This document shows, piece after piece, positions 24,299 to 33,033 of a stretch of 40,189 bases of DNA. The notes below the pieces were generated by a model. The model was given only the letters and a program-made list of their open reading frames with translations, had not been told where the DNA came from and did no database searches. Source of the stretch: DASZZV01 sp035544835. GTDB lineage: Bacteria > Acidobacteriota > Thermoanaerobaculia > Gp7-AA8. The stretch covers positions 1 through 40,189 of the forward strand of contig DASZZV010000054.1 in assembly GCA_035544835.1 (NCBI GenBank), in the 5' to 3' direction. Made by a program: the position numbers and the translations under genes. The stretch's first letter is position 1; every line of letters begins with the position of its first letter.

Positions 24299-25597
24299 AT
24301 GAAGCGATTCGTAATTTCCCTACTGATGGTTGCGGCAACCACCCTGCAGGCTGATCCACTTCGGCTGACGATGCAGGAGGCGGTCGACATGGCCCTGGGG
24401 ACGGGAACGCAGGCTGACCTGGCGCGCTCTGCCGAACGGAGAGCCGACATTGCGCGCTCCGAGGCTTTCTCGGCGTTGTTGCCGCAGGCCGATGCTCGAT
24501 TCCAGCGCTATAGCCAGTCGATCAATCTCGCTACGTTCGGGTTCACCATCCCCGGCCAGCCGTCGGTGGTTGGTCCGTTCCCGGTCATCGATGGACAGCT
24601 CTCCGCCACCGTTCAGCTTTTCAACCTTGCGGCGTTGCAGCGTTATCGCGCGCTGCAACGGGCTAGCGACGCCAGCCGCTACGAATCGCGGCAGGCTGAG
24701 AACGACGTTGCGGCGGCAGTGGCCCGTCTTTACGTTCTCGCCCAGCGGTCCGACGCACAGATCAGCGCGCACACCGGCGACGTCGCACTCTTCGAGAAGC
24801 TGGCCCAGGTATCTCAGGACGAGTTCCAGGCCGGCACCGGAACCCGCCTCGATGTCGCGCAGGCCAACTTGCAACTAGCGCGAACGCGACAGGCTCTGCT
24901 CGTCGCCCAGAATGATCGTCAGACAATTCTGCTCGCCCTTCTGAATGCAATCGGCGCCGCGGAAGACGCCGACGTTGTTCTGGTCGATCCGCTGCCTGCT
25001 CCCGCTGTGGCTCCTGCTACTTCGGAAGCTCTGGAAAGCGCGCGGAAGAATCGTCCGGAACTGCTGGCCATCGCCGCCCATGAGCAGGAGGCTCGCCTCA
25101 CTTTGCAGGCCGCCCGGGCGCGGCGCCTGCCGACCGTCAAGATGGACTTCGAGGGGGACTACAGCGGCAACCATCAGGACGATCTTCATTGGACGCGGCG
25201 CATTGCCGGGACGGTCTCACTTCCGCTTTTTCGCGGAGACATTCCCGCCAACATTGCCCGGGCGCAATTGCAACTCCACGATGTCGAGACCTCCCGCACG
25301 CAGAAAGAGCGAGACATCGAACAGGACGTGCGGCGATCGATCCTCGTGCTCGAGAACACCAGGTCGAGAGTCAGCGTCGCCACGACCGGAGCGCAGGTCG
25401 CCGACGAAGCGCTGACGATCGCCCGGGAAAGGCGGGGCGCCGGGTACGGATCGAGCGTCGAGGTAGATCGCGCTCAGGATGCGTATCGCCAGGCGCACGA
25501 AGATCTGGTGGCTGCGGAGGCTGATGCCGCCATCGCCGGAGTCGAGCTCCAACACGCAACCGGTGAGATCAGGACGCGAAGCGCGGCTGCGAAATGA
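24299..25597 (+). CDS. TolC-family outer-membrane efflux protein
   Basis: A 432-residue outer-membrane efflux channel. A signal peptide (VISLLMVAATTLQA) is followed by the tandem long-helix and strand arrangement of OEP proteins: coiled-coil helices rich in Ala/Arg (YESRQAENDVAAAVARLYV, GTRLDVAQANLQLARTRQAL) and the second repeat with GAGYGSSVEVDRAQDAYRQA. It forms the outer duct for the EmrAB-type pump encoded next. The ATG at 24299 with GGGAG just ahead is chosen because the signal peptide begins there. ATGA overlap with the transporter gene indicates coupling. Confidence 0.9.
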   Translation: MKRFVISLLMVAATTLQADPLRLTMQEAVDMALGTGTQADLARSAERRADIARSEAFSALLPQADARFQRYSQSINLATFGFTIPGQPSVVGPFPVIDGQLSATVQLFNLAALQRYRALQRASDASRYESRQAENDVAAAVARLYVLAQRSDAQISAHTGDVALFEKLAQVSQDEFQAGTGTRLDVAQANLQLARTRQALLVAQNDRQTILLALLNAIGAAEDADVVLVDPLPAPAVAPATSEALESARKNRPELLAIAAHEQEARLTLQAARARRLPTVKMDFEGDYSGNHQDDLHWTRRIAGTVSLPLFRGDIPANIARAQLQLHDVETSRTQKERDIEQDVRRSILVLENTRSRVSVATTGAQVADEALTIARERRGAGYGSSVEVDRAQDAYRQAHEDLVAAEADAAIAGVELQHATGEIRTRSAAAK

Positions 25598-27213
25598 GCG
25601 TCGGCGCTGCATCCATGCCATTTCCAGGGCAGGCCGTCGAGCGAAAGCCGGTCAACAAGTGGCTCGTCACGGTATCCATTACCTTCGGAACGCTGATGGG
25701 GGCCATCGATGCCTCGATCGTCAACGTGGCCGTTCCTCATTTGACTGGATCGCTGGGTGTCACCATCGAGCAGATCACCTGGGTGACGACAGGCTTCGTC
25801 ATTGCCACGGTCATGGTCATGCCGCTGACCGGATTTCTGGCCCGTCTCTTCGGGCAGAAGCGCGTCTATCTGATGTCGCTCTTACTCTTCATCCTCGGCT
25901 CGGCGCTTTGTGGATTTGCCCGGACTCTGCCGCTGCTGGTCGTCTTCCGAATTCTGCAGGGCTTCGGGGCAGGCGCACTGCAACCGACCGAGCAGGCCAT
26001 CCTCAGGCAGACCTTTCCTCCCCAGGAGCAGGGAATGGCCATGGCCGTCTTCGGAATGGCAGTCGTCCTCGGTCCGGCCTTCGGCCCCACGCTCGGCGGA
26101 TACATTGTCGACAACTACAGCTGGCCCTGGATCTTCTTCATCAATATTCCCATCGGGATCGTCTCGATCCTCATGGTGACGAAGTTCGTTCATGAGCCCG
26201 ACGACGTCCGCGCCGCGCTGCACACCATGGCCGAGCGGCAGAAAAAGAATCTGGACTGGCTGGGCATCGCGCTCCTCTTCATGGGGCTCGGTTCGATGCA
26301 GTTCGTCCTGGAAGAGGGAAATCGGAATGACTGGTTTCAGTCGGCCGAGATCAGAGTCATCGCTCTGATCGCCGTCGTAGCGCTGGTGGCACTCGTAATC
26401 CGTGAATTGAGCGCGCGGGTGCCGGCCGTCGACCTTTCTCTGTTCAAGGACGTGGTCTTCTCTTCGGGCACCCTGATCGGTGCGGTGATGTTCGCCATGC
26501 TCATGGCCGTCACCTTCCTGCTGCCCCTTTTCATGCAGACGTTGCTCGGCTATTCGGCGACCCAGGCGGGCATGGCGATGATGCCGCGGTCGCTCACCAT
26601 GATCGTGGTCATGCCGATCGTCGGGCGGCTGTACAACAAGGTGTCGCCGCGCGCGACCGTCGCTTTCGGTATCGTGCTGTTCGCCTACACGGCCTGGCTC
26701 ATGGGGCACTACACGCTGCAGAGCTCGACCCGCGACATCATCATGGTGCTCATCATTCAGGGTGTGGCCTTCAGTTGTCTGTTCATCCCGCTGACGACCA
26801 TGGCCCTCAGCTCGATCCCGCGGCATCGCCTGTCCGATGCCACGGGACTCAACGCGCTGCTGCGACAGACAGGCGGATCGGTCGGGCTGGCCGTGTTCGC
26901 GACGCTGCTGACGAGGTTTGCCGTCACCGCCCGCGGCTCGATGCTCGGTAGCGTGAGCACTGCAAACCCTGCTGCGACCGAGCGGATGGCGATGTTGCAG
27001 CGGATGGTGGCGCGACGCGGAGCGGACGTCATGGCCGCGAAGACGACGGCGGCAACGATGATGGATTTTCAGCTCCGGCGTCAGGCCATGATGTTGTCGT
27101 TCGAGAAACTGTTCTATTTATCGGGGATTCTCTTTCTCTGCGTACTTCCGCTGGTGTTCCTGCTGCGGATGCCTAAAGGCACGGAGAAGATCGAAGTCCA
27201 CGTGGAGATGTAA
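25594..27213 (+). CDS. emrB: DHA2-family drug/proton antiporter, EmrB-type
   Basis: A 539-residue major-facilitator protein with 14 predicted membrane helices (DHA2, EmrB/QacA group). Visible motifs are DASIVNVAVPHL in helix 1 (motif D1-like), WVTTGFVIA, GQKRVYLMS (motif A region), QGFGAGALQP, and the antiporter motif C GPAFGPTLGGYIVDNYSWPW. It uses the proton gradient to export hydrophobic compounds through EmrA and TolC-type partners. Its stop and the emrA start overlap as TAATG. The exact drug range cannot be read. Confidence 0.93.
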   Translation: MSVGAASMPFPGQAVERKPVNKWLVTVSITFGTLMGAIDASIVNVAVPHLTGSLGVTIEQITWVTTGFVIATVMVMPLTGFLARLFGQKRVYLMSLLLFILGSALCGFARTLPLLVVFRILQGFGAGALQPTEQAILRQTFPPQEQGMAMAVFGMAVVLGPAFGPTLGGYIVDNYSWPWIFFINIPIGIVSILMVTKFVHEPDDVRAALHTMAERQKKNLDWLGIALLFMGLGSMQFVLEEGNRNDWFQSAEIRVIALIAVVALVALVIRELSARVPAVDLSLFKDVVFSSGTLIGAVMFAMLMAVTFLLPLFMQTLLGYSATQAGMAMMPRSLTMIVVMPIVGRLYNKVSPRATVAFGIVLFAYTAWLMGHYTLQSSTRDIIMVLIIQGVAFSCLFIPLTTMALSSIPRHRLSDATGLNALLRQTGGSVGLAVFATLLTRFAVTARGSMLGSVSTANPAATERMAMLQRMVARRGADVMAAKTTAATMMDFQLRRQAMMLSFEKLFYLSGILFLCVLPLVFLLRMPKGTEKIEVHVEM

Positions 27214-28445
27214 TGCGAGAAGATTCCGCTTCGAGTAGCAGTCCCGCCGTTTCCGAGATCGCCGAGCACGAGCCGATGATCAGGGAGAGTCGCGCACGAA
27301 AGCTCTACCTCATGCTGGGAGGCGCGGTCGCTCTGCTCCTCATTCTTTATGGCATCTACTGGTTGATGACCTCGGGGAAAGAGACCACGGACGATTCGCA
27401 GATAGCCGCCGACATCGTTCCAGTTGCCGCCCGGGTGGCCGGTCAGGTCACGATCATCTACGTAAAGGAAAATCAGGTCGTCAAGCGAGGGCAGCTCATC
27501 GCCGAGCTCGATCCCGGCGACGCTCAGGCCAAAGTGGCGCAGGCTGAGGGCGACTTTCAGACTGCCGTCGCACAGGCCGCTGATGCCGACGCTCGCAAGA
27601 CGGTGTCGGGAGCAACGGCGCGGGGCGCCTTTACCGCTGCGCAGGCGGCAGTTCAGAGCTCGCGTGAGAGTGTCGACACGTCTGGCAGCCAGATCGCCGC
27701 GGCGAAGGCGGCGGTGGCACGCGCAAGCGCGAACGCCGAAAAAGCGCGGCTCGACTTCTCGAGAGCCAGCGAGCTTGGGGCCAAGGGCGACATCGCCCGC
27801 GCCCAGGTGGATGCGGCACGCGCTGCCAACGAGTCGGCGCAGGCTGATCTGGCCCAGGCGACGGCCCGCCTTCAGGAGGCCGAAAACAACAGACAGATGG
27901 CCGAGGCCAACGTCGGTCAGGCCAGGGGCAAACTCGAACAGAGTTCTCCCGTTCAGGCGCAGGTGAATGCCGCAGCGGCGCAGGCCCAACTCGGGCACGC
28001 TAAAGTGCTGTCGGCACGCGCCGCTCTCCAGACCGCGCAGCTGACTCTTTCCTACACGAAGATCTTTGCGCCCGCTGACGGCATCGCCTCGAAGCTCGCT
28101 GTGCATCCAGGTGGATGGGCGACGGTTGGACAGCCCATTGTGCAACTCGTCCCGCGCTCGACCTATATCGTGGCCAACTTCAAAGAGACGCAGATGGAGG
28201 GCATCAGGCCCGGAGCTCGCGCCGAGGTGAAAGTCGACGCGCTCGGCCGGAAGACCTTCGAGGGCCACGTGGAGAGTCTGTCAGGCGGAACGGGCGCGAG
28301 CTTCTCGATGCTGCCGCCCGATAACGCTTCCGGCAACTTCGTAAAGGTAGTCCAGCGCGTTCCCGTCCGTATCTCCTGGAACGGCCCCGCCAGCGACGAA
28401 ATCCCGGTCGGCTCCTCGGCCGAGGTCACTGTCTTCACGAAGTAG
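27213..28445 (+). CDS. emrA: Membrane-fusion (HlyD/EmrA-type) efflux adaptor
   Basis: A 410-residue periplasmic adaptor anchored by one N-terminal helix (about residues 30-52, LYLMLGGAVALLLILYGIYW). A lipoyl half (VAARVAGQVTIIYVKENQVV) is followed by an Ala-rich alpha-hairpin coiled coil (about 110-270), then the second lipoyl half (IFAPADGIASKLAVHPGGWA) and beta-barrel (VVQRVPVRISW). It bridges EmrB and the outer-membrane channel. The operon order tolC-emrB-emrA, with all junctions overlapping, indicates a complete tripartite pump. No local regulator gene is present. Confidence 0.93.
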   Translation: MREDSASSSSPAVSEIAEHEPMIRESRARKLYLMLGGAVALLLILYGIYWLMTSGKETTDDSQIAADIVPVAARVAGQVTIIYVKENQVVKRGQLIAELDPGDAQAKVAQAEGDFQTAVAQAADADARKTVSGATARGAFTAAQAAVQSSRESVDTSGSQIAAAKAAVARASANAEKARLDFSRASELGAKGDIARAQVDAARAANESAQADLAQATARLQEAENNRQMAEANVGQARGKLEQSSPVQAQVNAAAAQAQLGHAKVLSARAALQTAQLTLSYTKIFAPADGIASKLAVHPGGWATVGQPIVQLVPRSTYIVANFKETQMEGIRPGARAEVKVDALGRKTFEGHVESLSGGTGASFSMLPPDNASGNFVKVVQRVPVRISWNGPASDEIPVGSSAEVTVFTK

Positions 28446-28595
28446 AAGGATGACAAAGCCTCTTCCAGCATGAAAGTGGCCGGACATTTCGATTCCGGCT
28501 CGCGGTGCATGAGAGTTTCGGCTTGCGCGGAGATCCTGGTAGACGGGCCCACCGGACGTCGGACGGAATGCCGGGTTGGGTAGGATGTGCATTGC

Positions 28596-29327
28596 ATGTA
28601 TGACCTGACGCGGTTTGGCTTCAACGAGATGATGCGATGCCGCGGCGAGCTGCGGACCATGTTCGATCGTTCTCCCGAGACATTGGGTGAGGCCGGCGAC
28701 CGGATCGTCCATTACTTTCATAGTCAATTTGTTGACGATAAGGGTCGGTCGGCATTCGCCCTGGCCCGCCTCTTCAAAACGCATCCCTTTTGGGATCTCG
28801 ACGACGACCTGCAACGTTTCGCGAGGGCCATCGCTCCGGAGGCTGACCGCATCCCCAATCTTCGGTGCCTGGTGATGCTGGCCACGGCTGGTGACATGCC
28901 ATTCTGGAATTCCCGGCATGAGTCACGAGGCCACAAAGCGATTCCCCTGGTCAGCGAGCAGCTCGTGGAGAAGGCGCCGATGATTTCGCAGCTCATCAAG
29001 CAATTCGGGGTGAGCGTCTCAACAGTGTTGCAGCCCGACCCGAGTCTGTTGCTCGATGCCAGCCAGAAGTCTGACAGCGTGTTCTACATACCGCAGGCGG
29101 CGGGGAGTCCGTACATCGTGGCCCAGGAGGAATTTGTATCGCGATACAAGATCGCCTCCGTGGTCGGCTTCGGTGGCATGCTGACCTCGGGGGATCTCTT
29201 CGCCACCATTCTTTTTTCGAAGATTCTGATTTCTCCCGACATTGCCGACACGTTCAAGGTGCTCGGTCTCAATCTGAAGCTGGCGATTCTGCCGCTGGCG
29301 AGGAAGCCGCTTTTCAGGCGGACCTGA
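28596..29327 (+). CDS. Stand-alone sensor-like domain protein
   Basis: A 243-residue cytoplasmic protein (MYDLTRFGFNEMMRCRGEL, then FWNSRHESRGHKAIPLVSEQ, VFYIPQAAGSPYIVAQEEFV and GFGGMLTSGDLFATILFSK). From memory, this domain is usually found at the N-terminus of PAS-containing or simple histidine kinases, where it looks like a GAF-like input domain. Here it ends shortly after the domain, with no kinase, PAS or receiver part and no adjacent two-component gene. The ATG at 28596 is preferred over GTG 28587 because AGGA is then spaced 10 nt ahead. Function unknown. Confidence 0.7.
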   Translation: MYDLTRFGFNEMMRCRGELRTMFDRSPETLGEAGDRIVHYFHSQFVDDKGRSAFALARLFKTHPFWDLDDDLQRFARAIAPEADRIPNLRCLVMLATAGDMPFWNSRHESRGHKAIPLVSEQLVEKAPMISQLIKQFGVSVSTVLQPDPSLLLDASQKSDSVFYIPQAAGSPYIVAQEEFVSRYKIASVVGFGGMLTSGDLFATILFSKILISPDIADTFKVLGLNLKLAILPLARKPLFRRT

Positions 29328-29425
29328 ACGGCACTGCCTCGCTGCGACTCGAGAACGACCAGGTTTCTGAACCGGTCAGCAATCGGCCATCGCCTTATGG
29401 ATAGGTGTCCGTTACGATCTCGCTG

Positions 29426-30619
29426 ATGAAGACCCATCAACCGCCACTTCCGTTGCAAGGCATCGTCGTTGCCGATTTCTCGCGGATCCTGGCCGGGCCA
29501 CTCTGCACCATGATGCTGGCCGATGAAGGGGCGCGCGTCATCAAAGTCGAAGAGCCGGTGAGGGGCGACGAGACACGGAGGTGGGGTCCACCCTTCATCG
29601 GAACCGAGAGCTCGTACTTTCTTTCCGTGAACAGGAGTAAAGAATCGATCACGCTCAATCTCAAGAGTGAAGATGGGCGGCGTGTGGCCAGAAAGCTGAT
29701 CGAGCGTGCGGACGTCGTCGTGGAGAACTTTCGCCGAAAGCAGAAAGAAGAGTTCGGCCTGACTCCGGACGCGGTAAGGCAGATCAATCCTCGAGCGGTG
29801 CTCTGTTCCATCAACGGTTTCGATTCCGATTCGGCGGAAGCGGACCTCGCCGGTTACGATCTTCTGGCGCAAGCGGCGGGAGGGCTGATGTCGATCACCG
29901 GCGAGCGCGACGGAGATCCAATGAAAGTCGGCGTTGCGCTTTCGGATGTATTGACGGCGCATTACGCACACGGAACGATCTGCGCTGCTCTGGTGGGTCG
30001 GGAGCGCGGAGGAGCAGCGGTCCCGGTCGAAGTCTCCCTTTTCGGTTCGACCGTAGCGTCTCTCATCAATGTGGCGCAGAACTACCTGGCAACCGGCGTG
30101 AACCCGCGACGCTACGGCAACGAGCATCCCTCCATCGTTCCATACCAGCCCTTTCGCGCCAGCGATCGGATGTTTGTCCTGGCCGTGGCCTCGGATCGTC
30201 ATTTCGAACTGCTGTGCCGGGAGATCCTCCAGCGACCGGACCTCGCCGATGATCCTCGTTTCCAGACGAATGCCGCGCGCGTTCGGAATCGCGATCCGCT
30301 GCTGAGGGAAATGGAATTGATTCTCGTGACCCGTTCTGCCGATGAGTGGCTGCGCCTCTGTGCGCTGCGAGGAATCCCGGCTGCCAGGGTCCAGCAGCTG
30401 GACGAGGTTTTCGCTGGGTCGGACTGGATGGTCGAAACCATCACCGACCCGTCGATTGGCGCTCTGCGGATTCTCCGCGCGCCGTGGAAGATCGGGGGGC
30501 GTCGCTCTTCTGCGGTATCGCCCGCTCCGCAAGTCGGCCAGCATACCGATACGATCCTGCAGGAGCTCGGATACTCCGCTGAAGAAGTCTCGGATCTCCG
30601 GCAGAAAAAAGTGACTTGA
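29426..30619 (+). CDS. CaiB/BaiF-family (class III) CoA-transferase
   Basis: A 397-residue class III acyl-CoA transferase, close to the usual 390-410. The N-terminal GIVVADFSRILAGPLCTMML binds CoA; ARVIKVEEPVRGDETRRWGP, NRSKESITLNLKSEDGR and LAGYDLLAQAAGG are family hallmarks. The Asp in MKVGVALSD is at about the position of the nucleophilic Asp (inference). It transfers CoA between carboxylic acids; the substrate is unknown. ATG 29426 is preferred over the upstream in-frame GTG 29405. Monocistronic, with no other acyl-CoA gene adjoining. Confidence 0.9.
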   Translation: MKTHQPPLPLQGIVVADFSRILAGPLCTMMLADEGARVIKVEEPVRGDETRRWGPPFIGTESSYFLSVNRSKESITLNLKSEDGRRVARKLIERADVVVENFRRKQKEEFGLTPDAVRQINPRAVLCSINGFDSDSAEADLAGYDLLAQAAGGLMSITGERDGDPMKVGVALSDVLTAHYAHGTICAALVGRERGGAAVPVEVSLFGSTVASLINVAQNYLATGVNPRRYGNEHPSIVPYQPFRASDRMFVLAVASDRHFELLCREILQRPDLADDPRFQTNAARVRNRDPLLREMELILVTRSADEWLRLCALRGIPAARVQQLDEVFAGSDWMVETITDPSIGALRILRAPWKIGGRRSSAVSPAPQVGQHTDTILQELGYSAEEVSDLRQKKVT

Positions 30620-30848
30620 GAGGGTTCGGAAGTGGTGGGATGGGGTGTCAAATGAATCCTTCAAAAATGTTTGGACCCGCTGCGGATGGCAAAGGGGGTC
30701 TGTAACTGACCCGTCATGAACGCTACAAGTTCGTTAAGACGCGTCGATTCAGTGACTTGCGTAACATGGCGGTTCTCGGCATGGCTCTTGCTACGAATGC
30801 ATTCTACTTTGTCCTCGGTTACCCATTAATCTAAAGGAGCTTTTCCAC

Positions 30849-32426
30849 ATGCATGTTGGTCGTTTGAAGATCTTTTTGTGCTGTTTTCTGCTGCTCGGAT
30901 TATCGACCGTGACTGCCTTCGCGCAGGTTGAAGTGCAGTCAGCCACCCATCACGATGTTTCACCGGCATTGCGCGACATGCCGACCGCAAACCGCGTTGC
31001 GAGCGCGAACCGGGATCGTCCCCTCCGGCTGCTCCATACGCCGGATTCGACAAGCCCGAACACACCTGATCCAGTCGTGCAAACCTCGGTTCAGCCGGCG
31101 GTCGGTACGACAGCCGGGCTCAACTTCGCAGGCGTTGGCAACGGCGATTACGGCTTCGCACCCAACGCAGCGCCGCCGGACACGACTGGCGCGGTGGGAG
31201 CGACGCAATACGTGCAGTGGGTGAATGAATCATTCGCCGTCTTCAACAAAACCACGGGCGCGATCGCTCCGGGTTTTCCCAAGGCCGGCAACACGCTCTG
31301 GGCCGGTTTCGGTGGTAACTGCGAGACCCGCAATGACGGCGACCCGATCGTCCAGTACGACAAGGCGGCCGGACGCTGGGTCCTGACCCAGTTCTCCGTG
31401 CCGAGCGGCGGCCCCTACGAGCAGTGCGTCGCCGTCTCCACGACCTCGGACGCGACAGGCACTTACAACCGCTATTCGTTCAGTTACGGCAACGTCCAGT
31501 TCGTCGATTACCCGAAGCTGGGCGTCTGGCCGGACGGCTATTACATCACCTACAACATCTTCAACAACGGGCAGACCTTCGGCGGCGCCAAACTGTGCGC
31601 GTTCGATCGCAGCAAGATGCTGACAGGCGCGGCGGCAACGCAGCAGTGCTTCCAACTCAGCACGAGCTTCGGAGGCGTTCTGCCGGCCGACCTCGACGGC
31701 GCCACCGCGCCGCCGGCTGGCTCGCCGAACTACCTGGTCAACTTCGCGGCGAACTCGCTCAATCTGTGGAAGTTCCACGTGGACTGGACGACCCCGGGGA
31801 GCAGTACGCTGACCGGCCCTATCAACATCCCGGTGGCCACTTTCACCGAGGCGTGCGGCGGCGGATCGTGCATCGCGCAGGCCGGCACCAGCACCGCGCT
31901 CGACTCGCTCGCCGACCGGCTCATGTATCGGCTCGCCTATCGCAACATCGGCGGGAACGAAACGCTGGTCGTCAATCACTCTGTCAAGGTGAGCGGCAAC
32001 AAACACAGCCAGGTCGTCGGCGTGCGTTGGTACGAGCTGCGCAACCCGAACGGAACGCCAACCGTTTATCAGCAGGGAACCTATTCGCCCGACTCGACCT
32101 CGCGCTGGATGGGCAGCATCGCCATGGACAAGGTCGGGAACATCGCTGTGGGCTACAGCGCCTCCAGCAGCCAGATCAACCCCGGCATCCGCTATTCCGT
32201 CCGCGCCCCGAGTGACCCGGTCGGGACACTCGGAGCCGAGAATACCATCCTCAATGGCACCGGCTCGCAGAACGGCAACCTGCACCGTTGGGGCGATTAC
32301 AGCGCAATGACCGTCGACCCGGTGGACGACTGCACGTTCTTCTTCACGACCGAGTACTTGAAGGCGACGGGCTCGTTCAACTGGAGCACGAGAATCGGCA
32401 GTTTCAAAGTGCCTAGCTGCTTTTAA
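30849..32426 (+). CDS. Secreted protein of unknown function, 525 residues
   Basis: A signal peptide (FLCCFLLLGLSTVTAFAQ) indicates export. The mature protein is rich in Gly, Asn, Thr and aromatic residues with repeated strand motifs (APPDTTGAVGATQYVQWVNE, DGDPIVQYDKAAGRWVLTQF, YPKLGVWPDGYYITYNIF, TSRWMGSIAMDKVGNIAVGY), suggesting a beta-propeller or similar all-beta fold. Four or more Cys near CETRND, CVAVS, CGGGSC and the C-terminal SCF could form disulfides. No catalytic motif is recognised. AAAGGAG lies 8-9 nt ahead of the ATG. Followed by a terminator hairpin. Confidence 0.78.
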   Translation: MHVGRLKIFLCCFLLLGLSTVTAFAQVEVQSATHHDVSPALRDMPTANRVASANRDRPLRLLHTPDSTSPNTPDPVVQTSVQPAVGTTAGLNFAGVGNGDYGFAPNAAPPDTTGAVGATQYVQWVNESFAVFNKTTGAIAPGFPKAGNTLWAGFGGNCETRNDGDPIVQYDKAAGRWVLTQFSVPSGGPYEQCVAVSTTSDATGTYNRYSFSYGNVQFVDYPKLGVWPDGYYITYNIFNNGQTFGGAKLCAFDRSKMLTGAAATQQCFQLSTSFGGVLPADLDGATAPPAGSPNYLVNFAANSLNLWKFHVDWTTPGSSTLTGPINIPVATFTEACGGGSCIAQAGTSTALDSLADRLMYRLAYRNIGGNETLVVNHSVKVSGNKHSQVVGVRWYELRNPNGTPTVYQQGTYSPDSTSRWMGSIAMDKVGNIAVGYSASSSQINPGIRYSVRAPSDPVGTLGAENTILNGTGSQNGNLHRWGDYSAMTVDPVDDCTFFFTTEYLKATGSFNWSTRIGSFKVPSCF

Positions 32427-32465
32427 GTCCTGGCTGCAACAGCCTATTGAGTCACGATGAGCAAG

Positions 32466-32500
32466 ACGGCTCCCCCAGTGCGGGGGAGCCGTTGCGTTTC
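32466..32500 (+). terminator. Hairpin terminator after the secreted-protein gene
   Basis: A perfect 11-bp stem ACGGCTCCCCC / GGGGGAGCCGT with a 5-nt loop, 39 nt after the stop codon. The T-tract behind it is weak (TGCGTTTCT). Confidence 0.65.
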
Positions 32501-32604
32501 TGGGGACTATTTCAGGAATCAGTCCGATGGTCGAGCCCTGCACCGATCGGTCGGACCAGATTCCGACTTTTTCCGTAATCATTGAAATCCGTGCCTCTTC
32601 AACG

Positions 32605-32634
32605 AAAAGCCGCCCGCGAGGGCGGCTTTTCTTG
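32605..32634. terminator. Strong intrinsic terminator, usable on both strands
   Basis: AAAAGCCGCCC, loop GCGA, GGGCGGCTTTT, with A-run and T-run on either side. It lies upstream of the DUF507-like gene. Confidence 0.8.
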
Positions 32635-32698
32635 TAAGCGAACGAAGGTCTCGTCGTACCATCTCTAAGCGGAGGTCCACAATCTCCGTGATTACCGC

Positions 32699-32965
32699 AT
32701 GACCTTCTCCACGAAACAGATCGAATTTCTGGCTCGCGCCATTGTGAATCGCCTCGAAGATCGCGGCCTCGTGGAGTTCACGGATGCGGAGACTGGGATC
32801 GAGGTAGTGATCAAGACGCTCAGCGACAACTTCCGTACCGCCGACACGATCATGAGTGAGGCGCGTGAGAACCTGGTACGGAGCAATGGTGGCCGGGAAC
32901 CGAGTGATGAAGAAATGAGCGATGAAGTCCGGCGGATCGCCGCGGCGCGGAGTTTTATTCTGTAG
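32699..32965 (+). CDS. DUF507-like small protein
   Basis: An 88-residue helical protein that resembles the DUF507 family: N-terminal FSTKQIEFLARAIVNRLEDR, then a Glu/Asp-rich region and MSDEVRRIAAARSFIL. DUF507 proteins are uncharacterised. The ATG at 32699 has no close Shine-Dalgarno sequence (GGAGG is about 25 nt ahead), so translation start is uncertain. It is separated from the downstream carboxyltransferase by a heptamer array. Confidence 0.65.
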   Translation: MTFSTKQIEFLARAIVNRLEDRGLVEFTDAETGIEVVIKTLSDNFRTADTIMSEARENLVRSNGGREPSDEEMSDEVRRIAAARSFIL

Positions 32966-32972
32966 GTCGAGG

Positions 32973-33021
32973 AGCTTTTAGCTTTTAGCCTCTAGCTAAA
33001 AGCTAGCAGCTAGGAGCTGCA
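32973..33021. repeat. Heptamer array AGCNNNN with internal hairpin
   Basis: Seven consecutive heptads each begin AGC (AGCTTTT, AGCTTTT, AGCCTCT, AGCTAAA, AGCTAGC, AGCTAGG, AGCTGCA). An 11-bp perfect stem TAGCTTTTAGC (32979-32989) / GCTAAAAGCTA (32995-33005) with loop CTCTA sits inside. It fills most of the gap between the DUF507-like gene and the carboxyltransferase, ending 12 bp before the latter's ATG. Confidence 0.8.
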
Positions 33022-33033
33022 ACAAGAGGTGCC

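Noticed and set aside
25882..26826. Long minus-strand frame opposite the EmrB gene
   Set aside because: His/Asp-rich low-complexity mirror of membrane helices; shadow.
31230..32582. 450-codon minus-strand frame opposite the secreted protein
   Set aside because: Arg/Val/Asp-rich mirror of a GC-rich gene, no motif, no start signal; the plus strand has a signal peptide and protein-like content.
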